Made by a program: the position numbers and the translations under genes. The notes beneath the pieces were generated by a model. That model ran no database searches and was not told where the DNA came from. It saw only the letters and a list, made by a program, of their open reading frames with translations. A stretch of DNA of 64,000 nt from the NCBI RefSeq assembly GCF_042684585.1, contig NZ_JBHULS010000002.1, positions 749,616 through 813,615 on the forward strand, in the 5' to 3' direction. Each line of letters opens with the position of its first letter. The stretch's first letter is position 1. The stretch comes from Algorimicrobium sediminis. GTDB taxonomy: Bacteria; Bacteroidota; Bacteroidia; Flavobacteriales; Flavobacteriaceae. Shown in pieces: positions 36,163 through 42,909 of the stretch.

Positions 36163-36226
36163 AAAAAAAGCTTTTTATCAAAAAACGACAAAAAGCTTTT
36201 AAATCCCTCAATAACTAACTAATAGC
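36163..36226 (-). ncRNA. Predicted small RNA, unit 1 (about 64 nt)
   Basis: Start GCTATTAGTTAGTTA (36226-36212) just after a -7 box. A perfect 11-bp terminator stem AAAAGCTTTTT / AAAAAGCTTTT (arms 36200-36190 and 36176-36166) ends in seven U. Between them lies UUGAGGGAUUU, an SD-like purine patch. No reading frame of note. Shares its 15-base start exactly with unit 2. Confidence 0.55.
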
Positions 36227-36277
36227 AATGTAAAATTACTATATTTAGTGGATTGGTGAAATACGTATTGATACGTA
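36226..36277 (-). promoter_or_regulatory. Promoter and operator of small RNA unit 1
   Basis: Minus strand: operator TACGTA-N4-TACGTA (36262-36277), -7 TAATTTTA (36238-36231), start G at 36226. Operator-to-start distance 36 bp. No TTG at -33, suggesting dependence on an activator bound at the operator. Confidence 0.55.
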
Positions 36278-36446
36278 ATTTTTTTATCTCAATGGGTTAT
36301 TTTATCCATTAGCGGTGCCAATAAGCCGTTTTTTGGTAATGAAAAAAATTGAGCGTTTGGATTGGTTTCTAGAAAACCCAAGAAGGCTACTTTTAATGAC
36401 TGTATATATTATTAGGAAATTACAAGTATACAACGTGCAACAGACT

Positions 36447-36520
36447 AAAAAAAGAAAAGGCTTTTAATGAACATCATTAAAAGCCCTATTCAGTACTCCT
36501 TCCAATAACTAACTAATAGC
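36447..36520 (-). ncRNA. Predicted small RNA, unit 2 (about 74 nt)
   Basis: Start GCTATTAGTTAGTTA (36520-36506), then UUGGAAGGAGUACUGAA with a strong purine SD-like patch, then a perfect 12-bp hairpin GGCTTTTAATGA / TCATTAAAAGCC (arms 36485-36474 and 36470-36459) with a 3-nt loop and a U-rich tail. The AAGGAGTA word is the exact complement of TACTCCTT in unit 3. Confidence 0.55.
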
Positions 36521-36571
36521 AATGTAAAGGTACGGCGTTCATACATTTTAAAAAATACGTATGTTTACGTA
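36520..36571 (-). promoter_or_regulatory. Promoter and operator of small RNA unit 2
   Basis: Minus strand: operator AAATACGTA-N4-TACGTATTT (core 36556-36571, fully symmetric), -7 TACCTTTA (36532-36525), start G at 36520; operator edge 36 bp from the start, identical to units 1 and 3. No -33 TTG. Confidence 0.55.
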
Positions 36572-36643
36572 TTTTCGTTTTAACTTCTATCGCTTTATAT
36601 GGTAGGCCATTTCTTTGAGGTTTCCTGAAGGTTGGCTACAACA

Positions 36644-36724
36644 TAAAAAAAGACCCTAAAAGAAATTCTTTTAAGGTCTTTTATATAAAGTCCTTTTTTT
36701 CAAAAGGAGTAATTAATTAATAGC
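36644..36724 (-). ncRNA. Predicted small RNA, unit 3 (about 81 nt)
   Basis: Start GCTATTAATTAATTA (36724-36710), differing from units 1 and 2 by two G-to-A changes. A first hairpin TCCTTTT-GAAA-AAAAGGA (36708-36691) has a perfect 7-bp stem and a GNRA tetraloop; a second, long hairpin AAAAGACC.../...GGTCTTTT (36682-36648) with one mismatch is the terminator, followed by a U run. The best structured of the three RNAs. Confidence 0.55.
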
Positions 36725-36775
36725 AATACAAATATAAGGCCTCTATACTTTTTAAAAAATACGTATCCCTACGTA
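36724..36775 (-). promoter_or_regulatory. Promoter and operator of small RNA unit 3
   Basis: Minus strand: operator TACGTA-N4-TACGTA (36760-36775), -7 TATATTTG (36736-36729, perfect consensus), start G at 36724; operator edge 36 bp from the start. No -33 TTG. Confidence 0.55.
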
Positions 36776-36844
36776 ATTTTTTAAATATAGGTTGTGTTTT
36801 TTGTTTGCATATGTTCTTTAAGCTGGTAGGCAATCTGTTGGGCG

Positions 36845-37336
36845 TTAATTGGAATCTAATTTAGCTTTCGGTTTCTTCACAGCCAACTTTAAGAAGAGGC
36901 ATTTTTTATTATAGTCAATTATGCCTTTTGCTTGATTCAAAATATCGGCTCCAATAATACCATCTACCGGTTTCGCATCGTGGCTGGTAAGTGCCGTATT
37001 TACATGGGTTATATCAAACAACACCAAAGGGACTTTAGTTTGTTTCCACTTGCCAATTTTTACGGTATTTTTTTTGGCAAGTTGCGTCATCATATCTGTA
37101 GCACCAGCGCCAGCAGCTTTCATAGGAGAGTCTTTAGCCTTTAACTTAAACTTTTCTGCTGCTTCAAAGCCCACGCAAGATATAGAGGCACCTGTATCTA
37201 AAATAAAGCGGCCTTTAACGCCGTTAAGCGTTGCTTTCATTTCAAAATGATGGGTTTTAGTAAGTTTAAGGTTTACTTTAATATAGCCTTGCTCTGTTAA
37301 AAAGGATTTTAGACTTGGTTTTGATGATTTTGTCAT
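36845..37336 (-). CDS. Retropepsin-like aspartic protease
   Basis: 163 residues, single-domain clan AA protease as found widely in bacteria. Active-site motif FILDTGASISCVG (D47-T-G) follows a short beta-rich lead-in; the second conserved part GIIGADIL (about 130-137) is the family's hydrophobic-glycine element. One catalytic Asp per chain, so it must dimerise. No signal peptide or membrane anchor, so probably cytoplasmic. Substrate unknown. It lies directly upstream of the small-RNA block on the same strand and divergent from tatD. Confidence 0.85.
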   Translation of the reverse strand: MTKSSKPSLKSFLTEQGYIKVNLKLTKTHHFEMKATLNGVKGRFILDTGASISCVGFEAAEKFKLKAKDSPMKAAGAGATDMMTQLAKKNTVKIGKWKQTKVPLVLFDITHVNTALTSHDAKPVDGIIGADILNQAKGIIDYNKKCLFLKLAVKKPKAKLDSN

Positions 37337-37359
37337 AGCTGTTTGTTTTCGAAAAAAAC

Positions 37360-37367
37360 CAAAAATA
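37360..37367 (-). promoter_or_regulatory. -7 element of the retropepsin gene
   Basis: On the minus strand TATTTTTG, a TAnnTTTG match, 23 bp before the ATG. No TTG at -33. Confidence 0.5.
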
Positions 37368-37377
37368 CACTAAATAA

Positions 37378-37408
37378 GCTAAATAGCTTGTTAAATAGGC
37401 TAAATAGC
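37378..37408. repeat. Two 10-bp direct repeats, 21 bp apart, in the retropepsin-tatD gap
   Basis: GCTAAATAGC occurs at 37378-37387 and 37399-37408, a spacing of two helical turns, directly upstream of the retropepsin -7 box. Candidate binding site. Confidence 0.4.
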
Positions 37409-37492
37409 ACCATGGCAGAATTGGTACACGAGGTATCACGTAAAATTAGAAATTATAAAGGGGAAAGTAACCAGGTTTGATGCTTACTTTTT

Positions 37493-37500
37493 TACTTTTG
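37493..37500 (+). promoter_or_regulatory. -7 element of tatD, abutting the start codon
   Basis: TACTTTTG followed by CATC and the ATG at 37505, so the transcript should start at the ATG. Confidence 0.55.
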
Positions 37501-37504
37501 CATC

Positions 37505-38272
37505 ATGATAGTAACCGACACCCATACGCATTTGTACAGTGACGCGTTTGACACCGACAGGGAGGAAATGATTCAACGCGCTATACAGGCTGGTATAACC
37601 CGATTTTTTATTCCAGCCATCGACTCCTCGTACACAGAAGCTATGTTTCAGTTAGAAGCAGCGTTCCCAAACCATATGTTTTTAATGACGGGATTACACC
37701 CTACATCTGTGAAAGCTAATTATAAAGACGAGCTAAAGCATGTAACCAATTTATTAGCCAAACGCAGGTTTTATGCCGTTGGCGAAATAGGGATTGATTT
37801 ATACTGGGATACCAGTACGCTGGACATTCAAAAAGAAGCGTTTAAGTACCAAATACAGCTAGCAAAAAAATACAACCTGCCAATAGTTATTCATTGTCGG
37901 GATGCCTTCGATGCTGTTTTTGACGTATTAGAGTCTGAAAAATCGCCAGATTTGTACGGAATTTTTCACTGCTTTACCGGAACGTTCGAACAAGCCAAAC
38001 AAGCCATTTCCTATAATATGAAATTAGGTATTGGTGGTGTAGTTACCTTTAAAAATGGCAAAATAGATCAGTTTTTAAATCAAATTTCACTGGAGCATAT
38101 TGTTTTGGAAACCGATTCGCCTTATCTTGCTCCAAAGCCTTTTCGGGGAAAACGAAACGAAAGCGCGTACCTGATTGAGGTGCTCAACAAATTATCGGAA
38201 TTATATGAATTACCGGCTGCCGAAATTGCTAAAATTACAACCGAAAATTCCAAAGCTGTTTTTAAAGTCTGA
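37505..38272 (+). CDS. tatD: TatD-family metal-dependent hydrolase (DNase)
   Basis: 255-residue TIM-barrel hydrolase of the TatD/YcfH group, with Mg-dependent exonuclease activity on nucleic acid in characterised members. Metal ligands visible: H7 and H9 in DTHTHLYSD, E in AVGEIGIDLYW (about 93), H in IVIHCRDAF, H in FHCFTGTF and D in LETDSPYLAP (about 205). Two bases separate its stop from the asparaginase gene, so the two form an operon. Confidence 0.92.
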   Translation: MIVTDTHTHLYSDAFDTDREEMIQRAIQAGITRFFIPAIDSSYTEAMFQLEAAFPNHMFLMTGLHPTSVKANYKDELKHVTNLLAKRRFYAVGEIGIDLYWDTSTLDIQKEAFKYQIQLAKKYNLPIVIHCRDAFDAVFDVLESEKSPDLYGIFHCFTGTFEQAKQAISYNMKLGIGGVVTFKNGKIDQFLNQISLEHIVLETDSPYLAPKPFRGKRNESAYLIEVLNKLSELYELPAAEIAKITTENSKAVFKV

Positions 38273-38274
38273 CT

Positions 38275-39306
38275 ATGGATCACACACAACCTAACATATT
38301 ATTAATTTATACCGGTGGTACCATTGGTATGATAAAAAATACCAACACAGGCGCTTTAAAGGCATTCGATTTTAATAATTTATTAAAACAAATCCCCGAA
38401 CTTAAACTACTTACTTGCCATATTGAAACCGTATCGTTTCAAGAACCCATAGATTCCTCTAATATGAATCCTACTTATTGGGTACAAATGGCCGAGATAA
38501 TTGAAGCTAATTACCATAATTTCGATGGTTTTGTGGTGCTTCACGGAAGCGATACCATGAGTTATACCGCATCTGCATTAAGTTTTATGCTAGAGAATTT
38601 AAGTAAACCCGTAATTTTAACAGGCTCGCAATTACCTATAGGCGATTTGCGTACCGATGCGAAAGAGAATTTAATTACTTCCATACAAATGGCCTCGTTA
38701 CAAGTGCGCAACCGCCCAATTATAAAGGAAGTTGGTTTGTATTTTGAGTATAAGCTATATCGTGGTAACCGAACAACCAAGCTTAATGCCGAACATTTTG
38801 AAGCCTTTGAAAGTTTAAACTACCCACATTTGGCAGAATCTGGTGTGCATATTACCATTAATAAAGAAGCGCTTTTTAAGCCTAATCACCGGAAAAAGTT
38901 ACAAGTCCATAAACATCTGGATGCCCGCGTGGCTTTAATAAAGTTGTTTCCGGGCATTACCCAAGATGTGCTTGAAAGTATTTTACAAAATCCAAATATT
39001 AAAGGTGTGGTGTTGGAAACCTATGGCGCAGGCAATGCTTCTACAGAGCGTTGGTTTTTAAGTGCCATTGCTAATGCCATAAAAAAAGGTGTACATATAA
39101 TAAACGTTACCCAATGTTCGGGAGGTAGTGTAAATATGGGGCAATACGAAACCAGTTCACAGCTTAAAAATTTAGGCGTTATTTCAGGGAAAGACATTAC
39201 CACAGAAGCGGCCATTACCAAGTTAATGTATCTTTTGGGTGAGAAAATAGCACATAAAACCTTTAAAACAGTATTCGAAACAGCCTTAAGAGGTGAAATG
39301 GCTTAA
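38275..39306 (+). CDS. ansA: Type I (cytoplasmic) L-asparaginase
   Basis: 343 residues. Converts asparagine to aspartate and ammonia. First catalytic Thr in YTGGTIGM (T16 with T13 nearby) and the TD-like motif HGSDTMSYTASALSF (about 89-103); the conserved GAGNAS-type segment ETYGAGNASTERW and the later TQCSGGSVNMGQYETS are present. No signal peptide, consistent with the type I enzyme. Co-transcribed with tatD. Confidence 0.93.
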   Translation: MDHTQPNILLIYTGGTIGMIKNTNTGALKAFDFNNLLKQIPELKLLTCHIETVSFQEPIDSSNMNPTYWVQMAEIIEANYHNFDGFVVLHGSDTMSYTASALSFMLENLSKPVILTGSQLPIGDLRTDAKENLITSIQMASLQVRNRPIIKEVGLYFEYKLYRGNRTTKLNAEHFEAFESLNYPHLAESGVHITINKEALFKPNHRKKLQVHKHLDARVALIKLFPGITQDVLESILQNPNIKGVVLETYGAGNASTERWFLSAIANAIKKGVHIINVTQCSGGSVNMGQYETSSQLKNLGVISGKDITTEAAITKLMYLLGEKIAHKTFKTVFETALRGEMA

Positions 39307-39377
39307 AATTAACTTACAAAATTTTTACCTTTTAAAGATTTTTCGTTATTTGGCAGCCTGTAAGAAAAACTTAAAAC

Positions 39378-39465
39378 AGAGAGGTGGCCGAGCGGCTTAA
39401 GGCGCACGCCTGGAAAGCGTGTATACCTCAAAAGGGTATCGAGGGTTCGAATCCCTTCCTCTCTG
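39378..39465 (+). tRNA. tRNA-Ser (anticodon GGA)
   Basis: 88 nt. Acceptor AGAGAGG pairs with CCTCTCT with discriminator G, D-arm GCCGAGCGGCTTAAGGC, anticodon loop CTGGAAA giving GGA, a long class II variable arm (TATACCTCAAAAGGGTATC region) and T-loop TTCGAAT. CCA is not encoded. Reads UCC/UCU codons. Confidence 0.93.
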
Positions 39466-39652
39466 CTAAAGTATTTTATGTATGGGTCTGTTTACCAAAA
39501 TTTTAGTCCTATTCTAAATTAAAAATAGCGGCAAAACAGCCTGTAAACATCTTAAAATTCTTTTCTTATTGTGGGGTTTTAATAAGCGTTGTTTAGCTAA
39601 AAGCGCTTCATAACTCGGCAGTGATTTTAATTTTTTAATTACAATTTTTTTA

Positions 39653-39660
39653 TATCTTTA
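39653..39660 (+). promoter_or_regulatory. -7 element of the exbB operon
   Basis: TATCTTTA, a common variant of TAnnTTTG, 35 bp before the exbB ATG. A -33 TTG is not evident. Confidence 0.4.
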
Positions 39661-39694
39661 ACACTTTAACTAATAAAATTAAGAACAAGAACAA

Positions 39695-40465
39695 ATGAAA
39701 AGACTATTTTCTATCCTAGCCATTATGTGTTTTGTGGCATTCGGAACAGCTAACGCAACTACTAGCGCATTTTCAAGTGCCAACACAGTTGTTACTACAA
39801 TTCAAGATGCCGCAGATGATGCTGCTGCAGAAGAATTAGGATTTCACCAGGAATTAAAAAAACGATTCATAGAAGGTGGTCCAGGGTTTATGGGAATTGT
39901 ATTATTATGTTTAATTCTTGGTTTAGCCATTGCTATTGAGAGAATTATTTTCTTAAACCTATCATCAACTAACACTAAAAAGCTTACACAAGAGGTAGAA
40001 AATGCCTTACAATCTGGTGGTGTAGAAGCCGCTAAAGAAGTTTGTAGAAATACAAAAGGTCCTGTTGCCTCCATTTTTTATCAAGGTTTAGACCGTACGG
40101 ATGAAGGTGTTGAAGCTGCCGAAAAAGCAGTTATTGCTTACGGTGGTGTACAAATGGGACAGTTAGAAAAAAATGTATCTTGGATTTCATTATTTATTGC
40201 ATTAGCACCAATGCTTGGTTTCATGGGTACGGTAATTGGTATGATTCAAGCTTTTGATAAAATTCAGGCAGCCGGCGATATGCAGCCTTCTTTAGTTGCA
40301 GGAGGTATTAAGGTGGCCCTTTTAACAACCGTATTTGGTTTAATTGTTGCTATTATTCTTCAAATATTTTACAACTACATCATTGCTAAAATTGATAGTA
40401 TTGTAAACGATATGGAAGATGCATCCATTACGTTAATGGACTTGTTAATCAGACACAAGAAGTAA
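39695..40465 (+). CDS. exbB: ExbB/TolQ/MotA-family proton channel subunit
   Basis: 256 residues. The N-terminus (1-24) is an extra hydrophobic signal-like segment followed by an Asp/Ala-rich stretch (DAADDAAAEELG), then three membrane helices: about 62-82, 155-178 (SLFIALAPMLGFMGTVIGMIQAF) and 205-228 (GIKVALLTTVFGLIVAIILQIFY), the last two lining the channel. Powers TonB or a Tol-like system using the proton motive force. First in an operon with an unknown four-span protein and two ExbD proteins. Confidence 0.92.
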   Translation: MKRLFSILAIMCFVAFGTANATTSAFSSANTVVTTIQDAADDAAAEELGFHQELKKRFIEGGPGFMGIVLLCLILGLAIAIERIIFLNLSSTNTKKLTQEVENALQSGGVEAAKEVCRNTKGPVASIFYQGLDRTDEGVEAAEKAVIAYGGVQMGQLEKNVSWISLFIALAPMLGFMGTVIGMIQAFDKIQAAGDMQPSLVAGGIKVALLTTVFGLIVAIILQIFYNYIIAKIDSIVNDMEDASITLMDLLIRHKK

Positions 40466-40493
40466 TAATTAACCGCAATAATTTTTAAAAATT

Positions 40494-40946
40494 ATGACTT
40501 TACACAAAATATTAAAAATAGTAGCGGGACTTCTCGGGCTTTTAGGAATTGTTTTCTTGGTAAGAATCATTTCCGAAGGCGACGAGTCTATTAAATCTGC
40601 TGCTACAATGGGAGATACCGCTATTGTGGATCCTATGGCCTATGTAGCTTATGCCATTATGGCGCTAACTATTGGTTTTGTGGTATTATTTGTACTAAAA
40701 AATTTAGTAACAAATACCGCTACCTTAAAAAACACACTTATTAGCGTTGGTATTTTTGCTGCAGTATTGGTTATAGCGTACGCTGTTAGTGGCGGCGATT
40801 CAATGGCTTATTACTACAATGGAATTCAAGCCAGCGAAAGCGCTTCTCAATTAGTAGGCGCCGGTTTGGTAGCTTTCTATATTTTAATTGCAACGGCTGC
40901 AGTAATTATGTTACTATCTAGCCTTAAAAAAATAATAAGTAAATAA
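40494..40946 (+). CDS. Unknown four-span membrane protein within the exbB-exbD operon
   Basis: 150 residues, not recognised. Four hydrophobic segments (about 8-26, 51-69, 80-98, 122-145) with short loops and an SGGDSMAYYYNG loop. Placed between exbB (28 bp upstream) and exbD (1 bp downstream), it is probably an accessory part of the same motor complex. Not an ExbB or ExbD by sequence. Confidence 0.75.
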   Translation: MTLHKILKIVAGLLGLLGIVFLVRIISEGDESIKSAATMGDTAIVDPMAYVAYAIMALTIGFVVLFVLKNLVTNTATLKNTLISVGIFAAVLVIAYAVSGGDSMAYYYNGIQASESASQLVGAGLVAFYILIATAAVIMLLSSLKKIISK

Positions 40947-40947
40947 C

Positions 40948-41583
40948 ATGGCAAAAAGAGCAGCACCGGAAGTGAATGCAGGCTCCATGGCCGACATTGC
41001 TTTCTTATTACTAATCTTCTTCTTGGTAACAACTACCATCGAAATAGACTCTGGTCTTAACCGAAAGTTGCCGCCAATTGAAGAAACAGAACCGCCAATT
41101 ATTAAAGAACGAAATATTTTTCAAATTACCGTTAATGGTAACAACCAACTCTTGCTTAAAGCAGCAGGAAGTGACGGCGATTTGATAGCACTTAAAGATT
41201 TGCGTAAAGCTGCTGTCGACTTTTTAGATAACGGTGGTGGCACGGGTGAAGATGCTTGTAAAGCTTGTAAAGGTAAGCGTAACCCAAAATCTTCAGACAA
41301 CTTTCAGAAAGCCATTATTTCGTTACAAAATGATAGGGCCACTAGTTATGAAACGTATATAGCCGTGCAAAACGAAATTATTGCTGCCTATAATGTGTTG
41401 CGTAACCGAGAGTTTGAATTGCGTTACCCTAATTTAGGCGTTAATTTCGTTGAAGCCGATTACGAGTATAACGATGCCAGAACTTCTGCGGCCAGAAAAG
41501 CACAATTAAAAGATAAGATTGAAGAAATTAAACTTTTAATTCCACAGAAATTTTCGGAAGCAGAACCAAAAAAATCTAATTAG
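40948..41583 (+). CDS. exbD: ExbD/TolR-family protein, long form
   Basis: 211 residues, longer than a typical ExbD (about 140). One N-terminal membrane helix carrying the functional aspartate (SMADIAFLLLIFFLVTTTIE, D17-like) and a periplasmic domain. The middle holds an insertion with CKACKGK (about 103-109), a CxxC-like pair unusual for the family, and a long charged helix near the end. It lies 1 bp after the previous gene and 16 bp before the second exbD, giving a two-ExbD arrangement common in Bacteroidota. Confidence 0.88.
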   Translation: MAKRAAPEVNAGSMADIAFLLLIFFLVTTTIEIDSGLNRKLPPIEETEPPIIKERNIFQITVNGNNQLLLKAAGSDGDLIALKDLRKAAVDFLDNGGGTGEDACKACKGKRNPKSSDNFQKAIISLQNDRATSYETYIAVQNEIIAAYNVLRNREFELRYPNLGVNFVEADYEYNDARTSAARKAQLKDKIEEIKLLIPQKFSEAEPKKSN

Positions 41584-41599
41584 ATAAACCATATTATTT

Positions 41600-42082
41600 A
41601 TGTCTAAATTTAAAAAGAAAAAAGGCGGAGGCGTACCAGCCATATCTACAGCATCCTTACCGGATATTGTTTTTATGTTGTTATTCTTCTTTATGGTTGC
41701 TACGGTAATGCGTCAAAACACATTAAAAATTCAAAATAGCCTACCAGCTGCCGACCAGGTAGAAAAGTTAGCGAAACGAAATTTGTTAATGTATATTTAC
41801 GCCGGGAAACCTAGCAGCGCGTATAAGCAATTTGGAACTGAAGCACGTATTCAGTTAAACGATAAGTTTGCCGATGTGTCCGAAATACCTGCTTTTATAG
41901 CTGCAGAACGCGATAGTAAACGTGAAGAAGAAGTTCCTTTTTTAACTACTGTATTAAGTGTGGATAAGGAAACCAACATGGGCTTGGTGTCTGATATTAA
42001 ACAGAAATTACGCGAAGTAAATGCCCTTAAAATAAATTATAAGACACGAAAGGGTGATGCCTTACAAAGTCTTAATCAATAA
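41600..42082 (+). CDS. ExbD/TolR-family protein, second copy
   Basis: 160 residues. Basic N-terminus (MSKFKKKKGGG), then the membrane helix with the essential aspartate (ASLPDIVFMLLFFFMVATVMR, D about 22), then the periplasmic domain ending QKLREVNALKINYKTRK. Last gene of the operon, followed by a terminator. Confidence 0.88.
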   Translation: MSKFKKKKGGGVPAISTASLPDIVFMLLFFFMVATVMRQNTLKIQNSLPAADQVEKLAKRNLLMYIYAGKPSSAYKQFGTEARIQLNDKFADVSEIPAFIAAERDSKREEEVPFLTTVLSVDKETNMGLVSDIKQKLREVNALKINYKTRKGDALQSLNQ

Positions 42083-42102
42083 CAACATCTTAATTTTATA
42101 GG

Positions 42103-42139
42103 AAAAAGGCGTTTAGAGAAATCTTAACGCCTTTTTTTT
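42103..42139 (+). terminator. Intrinsic terminator of the exbB operon
   Basis: AAAAAGGCGTT / AACGCCTTTTT stem with an internal TTAGA/TCTTA extension and T-run. Confidence 0.8.
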
Positions 42140-42167
42140 GAGTCGCACTGAAACCTGTTTGGAGCAT

Positions 42168-42881
42168 ATGAAAAAGCTAGCGTTTTTATTCATTTTTATT
42201 GGGGGTGTGCTAGGCGTTTATTCGCAGGATACGCTGCTGGAACAGAGCAAGCCTTCAGATACCATATTGGACAACAAATACAGGGAAGATCAATTTTATA
42301 TTGGCGTTACCTATAATTTGCTTAATAACAAGCCTAGCGGTGTAGCTCAGTCGGGGTTTTCTAGTGGGTTCCATGCCGGATTTATTCGCGATATACCCAT
42401 TAACAAGCGCCGCAATGTAGGGCTTGGTGTTGGGTTGGGTGTTTCTACCAATTCATTTAATAATAATTTTCTTATTACCTCGGGTGAAGGTGGCGAATTA
42501 CAGTACGTGGTGCTGGATAAGAACTTGGTGGGCTATACCAAAAATAAGTTTACCACCTATATGTTGGAGGTTCCTTTGCAACTTAGATGGCGTACTTCTA
42601 CGGCAACAGATTACAAATTTTGGCGCATATATACGGGTTTTAACTTGGGATATGTGTTTTACAATTCGTCCAAGTTTAAAGGCGATTTAGGGACTATAAA
42701 AAATAAAAATATCCAATCGTTTAACGATTTTCAATACGGGCTTACCATAAGTGCTGGCTACAATACGTGGAATATATACGTTTATTATGGCTTGAATACT
42801 ATATTTTCGGAGGCTTACTTGGAATCGGAATTAGTGGATATGCAGGCCTTAAAAGTGGGGCTTATTTTTTATATTTTATAA
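42168..42881 (+). CDS. Outer-membrane beta-barrel protein, PorT-like
   Basis: 237 residues from ATG 42168, chosen over a TTG ten codons earlier inside the terminator tail; GGAG lies 5 bp upstream. Signal peptide 1-20 (ending GVYSQ). The body (QFYIGVTYNLLNNKPSGVAQSGFSSGFHAGFIRDIPINKRRNVGLGVGLG) is a Gly/aromatic-rich barrel like the PorT family, which in some members assists type IX secretion. Whether this copy does so is not decided. It ends KVGLIFYIL. Downstream of the ExbD terminator, own promoter likely. Confidence 0.8.
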   Translation: MKKLAFLFIFIGGVLGVYSQDTLLEQSKPSDTILDNKYREDQFYIGVTYNLLNNKPSGVAQSGFSSGFHAGFIRDIPINKRRNVGLGVGLGVSTNSFNNNFLITSGEGGELQYVVLDKNLVGYTKNKFTTYMLEVPLQLRWRTSTATDYKFWRIYTGFNLGYVFYNSSKFKGDLGTIKNKNIQSFNDFQYGLTISAGYNTWNIYVYYGLNTIFSEAYLESELVDMQALKVGLIFYIL

Positions 42882-42909
42882 CGGTATTTTGCAGTTGTTA
42901 TGCGTGGGC

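Noticed and set aside
36339..36467. 42-codon plus-strand frame between small-RNA units 1 and 2
   Set aside because: Its stop lies inside the unit 2 terminator hairpin, there is no promoter, and the sequence resembles no family.
36060..36800. CRISPR array or simple tandem repeat as explanation of the small-RNA block
   Set aside because: Units are 200-300 bp apart, conserved only in promoter and 5'-end elements, with different bodies; there are no short regular repeats with unique spacers and no cas genes.
37412..37480. 22-codon plus-strand frame before tatD (MAELVHEVSRK...)
   Set aside because: Overlaps the probable tatD promoter region and has no upstream signal of its own.
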